Source: Ramazzottius varieornatus (lineage: Eukaryota > Tardigrada > Eutardigrada > Parachela > Ramazzottiidae). Taken from it: a stretch of DNA of 64,000 bases. Of this stretch, positions 38,275-49,853 are shown piece by piece. The notes below the pieces were generated by a model. It ran no database searches. It was not told the DNA's origin and saw only the letters and a list, made by a program, of their open reading frames with translations. The first letter of the stretch is position 1, and each line of letters begins with the position of its first letter. The DNA lies in contig BDGG01000001.1 in NCBI GenBank assembly GCA_001949185.1, forward strand, positions 921,153 through 985,152, in the 5' to 3' direction. A program made the position numbers and the translations under genes.

Positions 38275-39016
38275 GTACGTACTTAGTCAGCATTACGAAT
38301 TACTGCACCGGCACAAACTTCATAAAGCAATGTGCCGAAGGGTGGTGAAGGAATTCGGAGCTGACGTGCCGATATTTGAAGAAACGCACAGTGCACTGTG
38401 CGGAAGCCGAAACATGGAGAGAACTGTCCTACCCCCTCATCCGCTGTTATTCTCCAACAAGCCAGCTTGAGCACTACCGTCTGGCAACGGATGTAAATGT
38501 TACGTTACTCTACTGTCAGGTCGCGTGTTGTGGAAAGTTGACGTACATGAGAAGATTTTGCTCTTTGTAGTATGGCTTGACATGACGCTTTGCATAATGG
38601 AAAGCAACCTTTCAAATGCTAGATACATGTAGGAAGAAAGGGGGATTTGTTCCGTGTCATCCAGTGCGAAACTTCATTGCATTACCATGATTCCATAGAA
38701 AATCAAGACAGCCATCTGAACACCAAAGATCAACATTGTGAAACAGTTTACAAAAAAAATAGGTCAGTTAATCAGTTGGTATAAGTTGACCAGAAAAGTG
38801 AGTCAGTTGGTAAAGGTAGGTCACTTTGTATAAGCCCGTACGTTCTCAGCGAGGTCATTTGCCATTGGTGGAGAAGTCGTGGGAGCCATCCGTCGAAGAG
38901 CGCTCGGTGCAGGCATTGTCCATAGGCGGCAACTGCAGTCGATTCCTCGACCTACCCACTGACGACAAGCAGAAGTCTGTGACTGTCTAAACCGGCAAGG
39001 CCCGTCATGTGCGCTA

Positions 39017-39260
39017 CAGTCCGGTCGTTCGAAATCCGTACCGAATTTTCGGGTTTCAGGATAGGGCCCGCCATACATTCACCATTCTGTATGCCAAGCT
39101 AAATGGTCAAATTACAAAGCACACGGTTTGCACCGTGCTGTGGCTGGTACAATCAAGTCGCAGATAACCGGATGTGTGGGCATGGCGAGTAGTGCGGTTA
39201 ACTTGGATGATTTTCGCGTTTGGAAATCCGAAAATTTACGGATTTCGAACGACCGGACTG
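39017..39260. mobile_element. Tc1/mariner-type MITE with TA target duplication
   Basis: The left end CAGTCCGGTCGTTCGAAATC matches the reverse complement of the right end over about 25 bases without mismatch and continues more loosely to about 40. TA lies directly outside both ends (39015-39016 and 39261-39262), the duplication Tc1/mariner transposases make. At 244 bp with no ORF it is non-autonomous. Confidence 0.75.
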
Positions 39261-40192
39261 TAGTGGTACAGCCAGTGGTGCGGTCGAGCCACCTAAAGTT
39301 ATGGTGACCTCATGCGTACAGGTGTGCGATCCAAAGCATTGCGCGCTGATTGGGCTGTGTTCTTCGACAAGAAGGAAGCCGTTTAAATTTTATCTTGACA
39401 GCTAAGTTCAGGATGAACGTAACTTGTCTGGTACTCTTGCACTGATATCAGAACGCTATGAGGAAAAAGAATAACATGAAAGGCAGACACACCGCCATGT
39501 CGCTCCAGAACAAATATAATATTGACTTTGTGGTCGATAGTCAGAACAAGGGTTTCGAAGTTGAAAGGGTTGTACTCAGAAAGTGTCAAAAAAGCGATTG
39601 AGATAAAACGAATGTCCGTGTACCGGTATCCCGGACATCGGTCGCAGCATTGGGTAAGTTTTATATCGAGAATATAAACGCTGATTATAATTTATTATGG
39701 CGACCCGGGTCGTTTGGTGGGTCCGGCTCCAATTGGGCCTCTGCGCAGGTGAACGTTTCATTTATTGGCGGCAAAAGCGGCAGCAGTCATGGCATCGCGG
39801 CACGCAGATAGAAGGAAGTAGGAAACGGTGGGGTTAGAGCCTCGGCGACCTAAGTTACAGGGTTGAGCTGGGCAGGTTTGCGAGGTCGAGGTCATCCAAG
39901 ACGGGAACAGGGTAAAGGGCAGTTTGGGTTGGGTTAACGCATTGGTTGGTAGGCTGAAAGGAATTAGTCGGAAAAGTTGTCCGAAGTGTCGGGAAGGATA
40001 CCTATGCGGATGTGTCTGGGGCTGAGTAGAGTTGGGTCCCAGTAGGCGAAAAGAGGAAAGGCAAAGCGGCACAGTTATCGACGACCCAGTCTGCTCAGGC
40101 GGGCGAATGGATAACCTGCTGATAAAATACAGAACAGGGTGCATACCGAACAGAACAAGCTCAACGATAACCTCTCTCAAGTCGGATCAGAA

Positions 40193-40513
40193 TCATGACT
40201 GTATTGTGAAATCAAGGTAAAACCCACCGTTATAAAACGCCGCCTTCTGACTCCATTTCCGTATGTCCTCCAAAGTAGGCTGCCGCAGCAAGTCGCTGTT
40301 GGCGCTAGGGTAGATAATCTCCTGGGAAATGGGCACAGCTAGTTGGTCGTTGCCGCTGGCTGGCTGCGTCATCGATGGATCCATCCGCCTTCCCAGCCTG
40401 GGAACAGCTTTGTCCGTCTTGGTGAAGAACTGGCCATTTACCTTCGATGTCATGATGACGACACCGAGCAGGATACAGAACGGAACCATCATTGCGGTCA
40501 ACCTTGACGCCAT
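40193..40513 (-). CDS. ETH: Ecdysis-triggering-hormone-like neuropeptide precursor
   Basis: A single-exon frame of 106 codons. A signal peptide (about residues 1-27, hydrophobic MVPFCILLGVVIM) is followed at once by QFFTKTDKAVPRL-GRR. Gly donates an amide and Arg-Arg is a processing site, so the expected product is a 13-residue amidated peptide, probably with N-terminal pyroglutamate. FFxKxxKxVPRL-amide is the pattern of arthropod ecdysis-triggering hormones, which start the moulting behaviour. PRL-amide ends also occur in pyrokinins, but the FF, the Lys spacing and the VPRL favour ETH. Only one such peptide is seen; many insects have two. The rest of the precursor has no dibasic-amidation site. 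An alternative splice at 40211-40215 into a downstream frame (to 39758) cannot be excluded. Confidence 0.8.
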   Translation of the reverse strand: MASRLTAMMVPFCILLGVVIMTSKVNGQFFTKTDKAVPRLGRRMDPSMTQPASGNDQLAVPISQEIIYPSANSDLLRQPTLEDIRKWSQKAAFYNGGFYLDFTIQS

Positions 40514-42796
40514 TCCTGCACGTCGCGGAAAAGGTACAGGCTGATGGAAGTGCCGTCTGAGCTCAGGTCGAAAGTATGAAAAGTGCGCGAGGAGAAGAGA
40601 AAATAACGGCTAGAACGGAAGGCAGACAAGGAGCTGAAGGAAGGGATGAAGCTATATAACACTGACTCAGCGTTCAATGTGGCCAAACTCGGCGTTTATA
40701 TCCGGAAACTAAGAGCTGAAAACGGTAATGAGTTAACGTCGGGTGTTAAATGCGCCAGAACGCGTCGACGCACAACATGGCCACAATATTCCCTTTCATT
40801 CCATACAAAAAGTAACCTCGTTTGAGTCCTGACTGACGCAGTCGGGCAAAGAAGCAAATTGTTCCGCTAAGCTCTACTAGTGCTTCGCGATTAATAAAGC
40901 GTTTGAGCCACTTGCCGTCGAGTAATCAAGTTTTTGGCCGCGCTCGCTCCTTTCGGCCTCATTTAGCCTAAGACGGGATAATCCGCTCCGGTGGCTGTTG
41001 AAAGCGCAGCCTAATGGCTCAAGCTGCACTTTGCAGGGCTTTTGTGGCGAGCGAGAACTGAATCATGCACTGCGAGGGTGTGGCGCAACGTTCGGTTGAC
41101 GGGCTTGAGTTCTGCAGCGGGGAAATTCTTCCTACCTCGTTCACAAGACCGCATTGACCGTGGAGACTTTCAACTCTTGACATGTTCCACGAAATTAATT
41201 CCGGCTAGTAAAGCGTGTTTTGACCGTTCTCCCGCCCCACCGTTCCAGTCTGATTCCTCATGACATTATAGACAAAACCAGTAAAGCAATTACAGCTGTG
41301 ACGCACTGGCTGAGTACTGGACGAACCGGAACAATTAACTTAGGTTTTATTACATTAAGTTTGCCGGGTCTTCACTAGAGAATTATGTTTGAATTTATTG
41401 TGCACCAGTCGCTTCGTCAAATCGTGTACCACGCGACACTTCGTGCGTCAGACAGATCCAGATATAGGACCTGCTGGACCGAAACTTTGTCGTCTTCCTG
41501 GTAAAATAGGATTGCTGTTTACCCCTCATCGAGAACGACGAGGTGTGGCATGGATATATAAGCTACGACGCGATCCTGTAATGTCCTGAGTCCAGTATGG
41601 AACTTCGTTCCACGATGCAAGAGTTACACTTACAAGTCTACGGACGAACGAGAAAAATCAAAATGTAGACTGAGTAAATAAATGGTTCCTCTTTCACCGG
41701 TGCAAGGGCAACATGAAATCTAACCAATCTTATGGTACTTTTATGATCTCAGCAACTGCAACTGAAAGCTGACTACATCAAGTACGCGTAATGTGGCTAT
41801 CGATCGGGTTGGTGCAGCAAACCGCGTCAGGCTTCTGTTGCCAGTAGAAAAAGAAGCGTGGTGGTCTTTTCCGAAGGGTTAACGCAGTACGTAGGAAATG
41901 CTGTATCATCAGGCCGAGCGAAGCGAGGCCCTGTTAAGTCTGTCGAGATATCAATGGACGATCAGATTATTCGAGCTTTCACATATCGCAAACTCTGTAC
42001 TGAAAACAAATGCGTAACTTGATCCGGGCAACAGAAATGTTTTACTCGCAACTGCAACGTAGCACAGTAGAAATGTGTGGCCTATAATCTTTTGCATCCT
42101 TTGCTCGGCCTTCCCAGTGGTCAGAACCACTAGCTAGTAGTCAGTACTGGAGATCGAAACAAGAATTGGCCAATGGCCACCGTAGTACAGCTCAAAGGAA
42201 TATAACGCGAATGCTTTCGCTATAGTGGCACACAGACGTTTGCGAGCAGTGAGGTTATTAAGCTTGCAGTCACGGTGCGCATGCTGGTGGCTAGACTGCG
42301 GTCGGCTGGTTTCCGTAAGGCTCCCAGGGAGACGACCAGTGTGATGCCTCTTGTGGTTTCCATCGTCAAGAGTGGTTGAGGTTGGCTGACCACGAAGGAA
42401 AATTTTGCGTTATTGACGTCAGATGTCTCGTAGACCAATAAATCGTCGTAGTCCATCTCTGTACCAATGCAGAATTTGGTAGCAATGCAGTGGCTCGTTT
42501 ATTTTGTGGCTCAGTGACTGATACGCTGCTTCTGAAACGGTTTTCTACGTGACGAAGATGGCTGTCAGCCTTTCGACCATGTATCATTTAAGAGGACCAT
42601 ATTTTGACATCAGCATTACTGATAGTCATAATGGCGTGTCAAAACGGGCCATTTACTGCTAGATTGTGACGAAAAATTATAGGCACTCATTCACTACAAT
42701 CCGTGCAAAGCTACCACGTTAACGTTACGCATTTCCGGCATTCCAAAGATTGTTCCCGTATATCTGTGGTCTGTGTGGCGTATTTGGGAAACCCGA
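40514..42796. other. Intergenic, no supported gene
   Basis: Apart from the ETH-like promoter, I find no supported feature. A minus-strand frame near 42456-42220 (from MDYDDLLVYETSDV) is open for 78 codons and has no clear family. Confidence 0.35.
40652..40658 (-). promoter_or_regulatory. Possible TATA box of the ETH-like gene
   Basis: TATATAG on the minus strand lies about 140 bp before the ATG, a reasonable spacing for a short 5' UTR. Another TATAAA-like run lies near 40695. AT-rich hexamers are common, so this is weak. Confidence 0.25.
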
Positions 42797-45700
42797 TCAC
42801 AGAGCCGTTCGATCTTCGTCATCGTTCAAGCTCACAATGTCGGTATCTTCAGCTGTCAGCTGCTCTGTCTCCGTGTCCACTGCCTCGCTCTTCGCCACAG
42901 CTGCCGCTGGTGGCCGTGGTGTGTTGGACGAGCGACTGTCCGATATTTGTCTCTTGACGATAGTCCCACCATTCTTCCCTCTGTTCTCCTTGACTCTTCT
43001 ATCCCCTTTCACCAGTCTGCTGGACTTATAGACAGGCGCTGGCGGGCTGACCACCGCTGCCTCCCTGGCGGGTATGGCGTCCAGCTTGGCCGCTGATTGG
43101 TACTTGGGTACAGCTGGCGAAATTACTACCGCCGGCTTTGGTGGCAGCGGCGGTTTCGACAGTGTGATGTTGACTGAAACTGGTGGACTATTCACCTCTT
43201 CGGTGTCGTCATCAGGTTTATCCATTGATGAACCACCTGATATGGTCTCGACATTCAGCCCGAAGCGGACCGTCTTCTCGGAATCCTTCTCGAACTCCAA
43301 TGGCTTCAGTACGGTATATGGATTGGATACCGCTCCTTTCAGTTCATTCATGAAGATTTCACCGGCCGAGATAGTCGGTTCAACAGTCTTTTTCGCTTCG
43401 GTGTCGGATGATCTCCAAACAGATGTACTCATTTCTGAATCACCCGCTTCGATATGGTCGCTGTTATCTTCCGTGGTGTTTCCGAAGGACAGCAATGTGG
43501 AATCGGGACGAGGTGGTGGTGGTGGTGGTGGTGGTGGTGGAGGGGGAGGAGGTGGTGCAGCTGTGACCGGGTAGTCCGGCTCTGGTTTCGCAGTTTCGAC
43601 TCGTTCAGGAACTTCCTCGACTTTTGCCACTTCGTCTTCTGATTGCATGAACGAGACAGCATTGTTGTCCGTTTCATCTTCCATGACAATGTTGGCATTG
43701 CCACGAGGCATTTCTTGACTGATGGGGATATTTGGCAGTTGATCGACGTCGGTCTGGTTACTGTCGCGGTCTGCCTCGAGGTTGTCCACCAGTTTGACGC
43801 GATCGGTATCCAAGACAGACTGATTACGAGCAAAGGATGGATTGCTGGATTGGGCTCTCGACTGACTCCTGCGAACAAAGACCGACCCGTGGTTACTGTC
43901 ACTTTTGAAGCTAGCAACAGTGTTGGGTGATTGGTTTGTCCGTAAAGCGAAATCCACGTTGCTGCCGTAAATTGTGCTCGGTACGTTCTTGGCGTAGGCT
44001 TCCGGGTAACGCAAGCTCTGCTCGTCGATTGCTTTCTGTCGGCGATATCGCTGGATCAACACTACGCACACGATCAAGGCAACACCAGCCAAGAACAACA
44101 GACAGCTGACGACGATCAGGAAAATTTCAGGGAGGCTTAGACCTTCTTTCGGAGTGAGCACTGGGTAAGACAAGGTCCTCAGGGCGATGACGTACGACGT
44201 ATCTAAACGAGACTGAACGGCAGAGTCTGCGCGAGTTTGACGGGCGTTTCGGGTGGAAAACGATAGGTCAAAGGGCGTGTTTGGCGGAAGAACATCCTTG
44301 ATTTCCAACTGGCTGCTTGATCCATTAAAGGAGAAGTACTTTTTCTGCTCATCAGTGAAATCATCGGCAAGATTGGCCATGATGTTGACTGTCGGAGGAA
44401 GTGTGGAAGTGGCTGGGGTTGTGCCCATCGAATCTGACTGACCAGTGCTCGTAAAGGGCGTCGTGCTTTGTACTGTAGGTTCTGCGAACGGTAAAAATAC
44501 GAAGTCAATGATGCACCCCGGGTCACCTACTATATTATGGGAATTTGCCTACCGGTATTTTCCGGAAGGTCGGAGTTGGTTATAGTCTTTGTAGAGGTTG
44601 ATTCGGTTCGATGGGTTGAGGGAGAAGAAATTTCCAAGGTGCTGGAGGTTGAATCGGTCGGGTCGGCTGAGGCTACAGTGCTCTCCGACGTGGGCGAAAT
44701 AGAAGGAGAGACGGATGGTATCGGTGACATCGATCCTGCACACGCCGTGACAATATAGTCACGTTTAGAACTATTATGTTACAGAGGCGGTTGGAGGTAG
44801 TAAAAAGGTCAGCAATTTGGCCCTTTTTCTACGAAGTTGCCCGTCAGGTCCGTGCTCGGCACAACCTTGACTGATTATTTATGAAAATTTTGTAGGAAAA
44901 GGGCCAAACTGCGACTGTTTTAATACCTCCAGCCGCCTCTGGTACGTCACCAACTTCACTAAATAATATGTCAGAACTTTGACTCATGACCGTCTTCATT
45001 ACCTTGAGTAGTAGACTGTGTACCCTGCTCCGTACTACGTGTAGGTGTGAAGCCTGACGAAGGACCACCGGTCGCTGGGCTGGCTGTATCACTCGTGCTT
45101 CCAGATGGTGGCGATGCTGGGGAAGTACGGTCGGTGTACGTTTCGGTCGCCGAAGTAATTTCAGACCAATTTGTTTCTTCGCTGTATGTATCTGTGCTTC
45201 CTGTGATAGATAATGACGAACTATTTGGAATTTCTGGTGTTTGTTTTGTGCTTCCTGTTGGTGACGTATCATCCGTGTTGCCTGTGGGCGTGCTACCGGT
45301 TCCTGTTTCGGCGGTGGAAGCCAAAGTCGAAGTCGAAGTAGCACCGAAATCGGCATCTGCAACGAACTCAAATACATACCGAAATGTCCTTATTTCGTCC
45401 AATATCGAAATTTCCACTAAAATCACCTGTGAAAACCAGCACGCTAACCGGAACAACGATTTCAGGTTGGAACCCTTGTCCATCCTCATTGTGGACGAAT
45501 ACCGTAGTTTGATACGGTACTTCTTGAGCAGGCAGTTGTTGTCCAAGCAAGAGTACTCCTGTTCTTTCGTCATCGACCACAAGAAAATCGTCTGCAACCG
45601 CGGCATAGTGCAGTTTGTAAGGGTAGCCGTGCAAAGGTCGAAGGACGCCAATGACGTTGCCGGCCGGCGTAGATGCTGGCAGCCGTATCTCTACCGACTG

Positions 45701-47794
45701 CCTAAAGCGAGGGCGTGGATGCCAGTTGACGAGGACAACAGTCATGGCTTCCTGACAGGAAACATCAATGCGGGATCGATACACTTCCCGGCTGTTGGCG
45801 TCATCGACCCACGAGGAGACGGTGACTGCAGTGCCGTTGACTACAGTGCTGCCTGGAAGGTCGTTATGGTCAAAGCGGCAGATACATCCGTCACAAGGAC
45901 CGCTCAGGTTGTCGATAGCGTTGAAGTGGAAACTTTCATTGGCAGGATTCAGCGAGCTTTCGAAGACTTGACTTTCGTACACCGTACTTACAAACCGCAA
46001 ACCGACACCGTTAGTCGTTATGGTCAGCTCTTTGGTCAGCAAAAGCCGCGCTCGGATACTTGTGTCGCGAATTTCAATGGATATCAACCGTCTCTCCGTC
46101 ACGGCTTTCCCCCATACTTTGATCAATGTGCCGTTTGGCAGAATGTCAAAAGCCCCATCTTCATGTCCTGAAAACACGAAGCACGTCAAAAAGAAATTCG
46201 TGCCATACACGGCTTTGACTGGAGTAAAGTTGAAATTTCACCTTTGGAAATGTTCATTCTGAATTCCGTTTCGACGTTTTGTTCCGTGCCATTCCACCAT
46301 ACGTTTACCTGTCCAACTGCCTCTTCAGCGTACGAGTATGTCTTGACACTAAGCAATGGCGGTTCGGTTGTGACGACGATCGGTACAGCTCGTCTGCTCG
46401 TCACAAGAATCTCCACCAAGGTCGTCGCAACCATGTCGAGGCTGCACCTGCCATCGTCTGTTGGTATTTCCGTCGCTCGTATCAGTAGCGAGTCTGTGTT
46501 CCTTGATAAGTCTTCCCCACTCCACTGTAGCGGCTCCTCTGGGTTACGCAAGCGCAACTGGCCTGTTGACTCATCGACCAGAAAGTTTGTCGAATCTTTG
46601 TCGAGAGTGTAGCGGATCGAACAGTTGATTCCCACATCTTGATCGACAGCATGCACTTGAGGTAACTTTCCATCCTGGTTAACGTCGTCTTCGTCCAGCT
46701 CGATCAGGCTTTCGTGCTCATCAAACCTGGGTGGTAGATTATTTTCATCCAGCACCGACAGGAAAATGTCGACGGTGGAGTTCATGCCGTCGAAATTGAA
46801 GGCAGTCAAGCTAAAGGTAAAATTACATCCGAAGGCTTGGCACGATTTGTAGGAGATACGTTTCACAAGACGGATGGCTGGGACAGTAAGTTCTTGGCTG
46901 GGCGGCATATTGGGATCGGCCCGAATGGATAGGTCCCAGTCAACCGTCAACAGGTCGGAGACGCCTCCGTCCACATTAAAAACGGTTATGGAAGAAATGT
47001 TCCAGTTCTGGCTGCCCCATTTATCCCACGGCTCGGCGACTGACAGGTTACTGAGCCATGGTAGATGGATTAGTGAGCCAGCGCCAGCAAACTCCGAGAT
47101 GGGGTCGAGTTGGTAGAAGGCAGTCGACCACTGCGGCGCAGCGTTTTGGTCGATAATGGCTACCGTCTCGGTGTTCAGCTTAATCTCCACTCCGGCCGAA
47201 CTTCCTGGGCATTGCACCCTGGGTAAAGGAGCGTATGTGCAGTTCTGGCGACGGTTCAGGTAATTTTTGACATCGCCTTGAAGAAAGATGAGACACGGTA
47301 CACCTTCAAGGTCGTCCAGCTCTATTTTGCGACAATCGCGAATGACCCCAGTTGGTGCTTTTACCACCGTCAAAGTGACGCTTTCTGGCTGGTCGGGGTT
47401 GCATTGGCTGGGTGGAAAGTTGGCCGGTGGGAGGGGGACAGGATAGAAATCGCCGCCTTGCAAGACCAGCGCAAACTGCAGCAACGAAAAGCTTGTCAGT
47501 TATTGCCGGTTAATATTGATGTATCATTATAGCTAGAAGTTACATGGCAAACATGCGCACCTCATTGACGTCGGGGTTGCAGCAAAAGGTTCCCCAAGGT
47601 CGGGGCTCTGCAACGAACTCTTCATCGGTGAAGAGGGCAGCCCCATCGATAGGCTCGACCCTTGCCAAGGGGCTGCCCGTTTGACCACCGACACACTGTA
47701 CAGATTGCCCGGAACACGGTAAGAACAGGCGGAAACATGATACGGAAACAAGCAAGAGCAATTGTATCATTTGTGTCGAGGTTCGAATATCCAT
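42797..47794 (-). CDS. Cadherin-domain single-pass receptor with mucin-like stalk
   Basis: Six exons on the minus strand: 47794-47561, 47475-46242, 46167-45427, 45356-45003, 44735-44553 and 44481-42797. All phases agree and the product is about 1476 residues. It starts with a signal peptide (IQLLLLVSVSCFRLFL). The ectodomain contains cadherin features: VLDENNLPPRF, a calcium-site linker at about residue 321, then DQDVGINCSIRYTL and FLVDESTGQLRL. Exons 4 and 5 encode a Thr/Ser/Pro-rich stalk (about 740-915). A transmembrane helix (about 1035-1060) ends in QRYRR. The cytoplasmic tail of about 415 residues holds a run of about 15 prolines and acidic stretches. Cadherins mediate calcium-dependent adhesion or signalling, and the polyproline could bind EVH1, SH3 or profilin. 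The tail lacks an obvious catenin-binding motif. Subfamily not recognised. Confidence 0.82.
43512..43557. repeat. GGT/GGA trinucleotide tract encoding polyproline
   Basis: About fifteen GGN triplets, nine of them consecutive GGT, encode the proline run of the cadherin-like gene on the opposite strand. Such tracts vary in length between alleles. Confidence 0.85.
44782..44941. mobile_element. 160-bp MITE with long inverted repeats in a cadherin-gene intron
   Basis: Arms of about 50 bp (left starting CAGAGGCGGTTGGAGG, right ending CCTCCAGCCGCCTCTG) mirror each other with a few mismatches, and the short centre is unique. It sits in intron 4. The flanks TTATGTTA and GTACGTCA match at five of eight positions. 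Together with CAGAGGCGG ends this suggests a hAT-type element, but the duplication is worn. Confidence 0.65.
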
Positions 47795-48304
47795 CCTGTC
47801 CTTCAATGTGCTGATGACCAGATATTTTACATGGCAAAGGCCCATCAAACATGCGAATCTCGCGCAGTGTAACGCTGGGCTACGTTCCTCGATTGTGTGG
47901 CTAGCTAGCCAGCCATAAATCTGCAGTTAGATCAAAAGCAGCTTCCAGTTGGGCTGCAGATGTACGTTTACTAATCGTCTGCCGCTCTATGAAACGTTCA
48001 GCTCATAACTTGGTTGACAGCGCTCTTGTTTATGAAACTTTATAATGCGAAAACGCATACCCGCTGTTATCAACAAACCGGAGATAAAGCCGGGGGACAA
48101 ATGATGTTGGGACAAAATGTAATTACAGGCTCATTCACATGCTATCAATCAGAAAGGCGATAAGTTTCAGCGATATCCCTTACTGCAGCTGATAATACAA
48201 CGGATGATCGGTGCCGTTCAATCACCGAAGCCACTACACTATGCGCTACCGTTAACGGAAAGCTCGGTTTTAGGTCTGTCCAAGGCGGGTTTTGCGAAAC
48301 GGAT
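47795..48304. other. Short intergenic region
   Basis: It separates the start of the cadherin-like gene from the 3' end of the BAR-domain gene, both minus. It should hold the receptor promoter. No specific element was recognised. Confidence 0.35.
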
Positions 48305-49486
48305 TCACCGAGCAGTCCTTCCGGATCCCTTGAGAACATTCTTCGGATGTTCGGCCAGGTTATGTGTACTCTCTTCCCTGTATTCCTTTTCCGAGACGCC
48401 AAACTGCTTTGAGAACCTCCTAATTTGCGCTGGTGTCAGCGAAGACCTTCGCACCGAAGATTTCCTCCTCGGCCTCTTCGGTACCGCCTTGACTGAGCCT
48501 CTTGGTTGTTGGGCCGTCTCATCCGCAGTGTCTACAGTCGCCTCATCCGTAGTAGCCAGTATCTCCGTCACTTCCCCACTGTCCTCTCCAGCCGTTATTT
48601 CTCCTGCTACCGATTCGCCTGTCACACCTTCCTCCTTCTTCACCTCGACACCTGACAATTGCTGGTTGACCCCGGCTAACGGATTGCCTTCGGGGGGCGC
48701 GAGCGGTACGGCGATGGACTTCCTGAAGTGGGCTATATCAGCGTTGGAACCCATTGTCTTACACAAATTGTAGGCACTGGTGTAGAGTTCCAAAGCTTGA
48801 GCATGAAAGACCAGTTCGACTTCGGCAAAGTTCATCAGGATTCGCCGTAAATCTTCATTCTTTTGGCCTTCGAACTTATCCGACTCGCGTTTGAGTAGTT
48901 CTTGTGCGCGTTTGGAGTCGTGGACAGCGGTCTGAACCTTTTCTTGCTTATGGTGTTTGAGGTTGATGTTGCCGATGAAGCGATTCTGGTTGCGAGCAAA
49001 GTCTTCGGCTTTCTTGTGCTCACGTTCACGGACTGCCATGGCTTTCTTAATGTGGTCCAGAAAGGAGTAGCAGATGTAACTGTACTTGGAGAAGCCAGCC
49101 ACCACCTTTGATTCCAGACGTCTGACTCGAGCTTCTTCCTGGCTTTGCATGGTGTACAACAACGAAGCAAAGTCATCGTAGCTTTGCTTAGACGTCGGAG
49201 ATGACTGCTGTTCTTCGGCATACTTTTTCAGGTCAGTGGATAGCACATCACCTCGATCTCGAGCTTGTGCGACGATGCGCGAGTATGTTGAAAACTGTAG
49301 ACAAAACGCGAAATTGATCCTTGACGACGGAAGTCGTCGTTTATTTCAAAACACAACAAACGTACTTACTAAATGGCAAAAGTTTCCGAAATTCTCCTGC
49401 GTTTTCTCAGCTCTGGCAAGTGATATCTTGGCCTGATATTCCAAGGACGTGGTTTCGAAAATGGGCGTTAGATATGATAAATCCAT
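48305..49486 (-). CDS. CIBAR1: CIBAR/FAM92 BAR-domain protein
   Basis: Two exons, 49486-49370 and 49294-48305, joined in phase 0, give 368 residues. The N-terminal two-thirds is a coiled, charged BAR-type domain. RVRRLESKVVAGFSKYSYIC, KAEDFARNQNRF, RESDKFEGQKNEDLRRIL and AEVELVFHAQALELYTSAY follow the order of FAM92/CIBAR proteins. The remaining third is an acidic and then basic low-complexity tail (KRPRRKSSVRR). CIBAR proteins bind Chibby and curve membrane at the ciliary base, and also act in mitochondria. Vertebrates have two paralogues; which one this matches is not resolved. Confidence 0.85.
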
Positions 49487-49853
49487 CCTTTGACTCGAGT
49501 TCAGTTAGAAAACAACATGAATGCCTCTTTACAGCAAAATTTCTCGATCGGTAAGGAATCTACTCATCAGGAAAAACAGACGATAGTAAGGTGGAGAACA
49601 ATATTAATATTTATTGAGTGAGTTCGAACTGCTCCAGCGCACAAGTTACCTTTACCTGAGTTGTCGTTCAGCTCGAGTCAGCGTCCACGAGTACAGTACA
49701 GGCAGGTAGGCACACTCCGGATCAACTTGCGCATCGTTCACAAGATGTTGTGCGAGTACAAGAGCTACGCACTTGATCTGGTCACCATGACATTCGTCGA
49801 ACGAGCCCTATCAGTCTACAGTACGATCCAGAGCGGCAAAAGTCGATTTTCCA

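Noticed and set aside
42220-42456. A possible extra cadherin-like exon downstream of the receptor gene
   Set aside because: Similarity is too slight, and the receptor already ends at 42797 with a stop.
43074-43574. A plus-strand frame with a long glycine run
   Set aside because: It is the shadow of the polyproline-coding exon of the cadherin-like gene on the other strand.
45047-46171. A 374-codon plus-strand frame
   Set aside because: It is antisense to well-phased exons of the cadherin-like gene and includes intron sequence.
48204-48773. A 189-codon plus-strand frame rich in Ser and Thr
   Set aside because: Antisense to the tail of the CIBAR-like gene, whose frame has a clear BAR-domain match.
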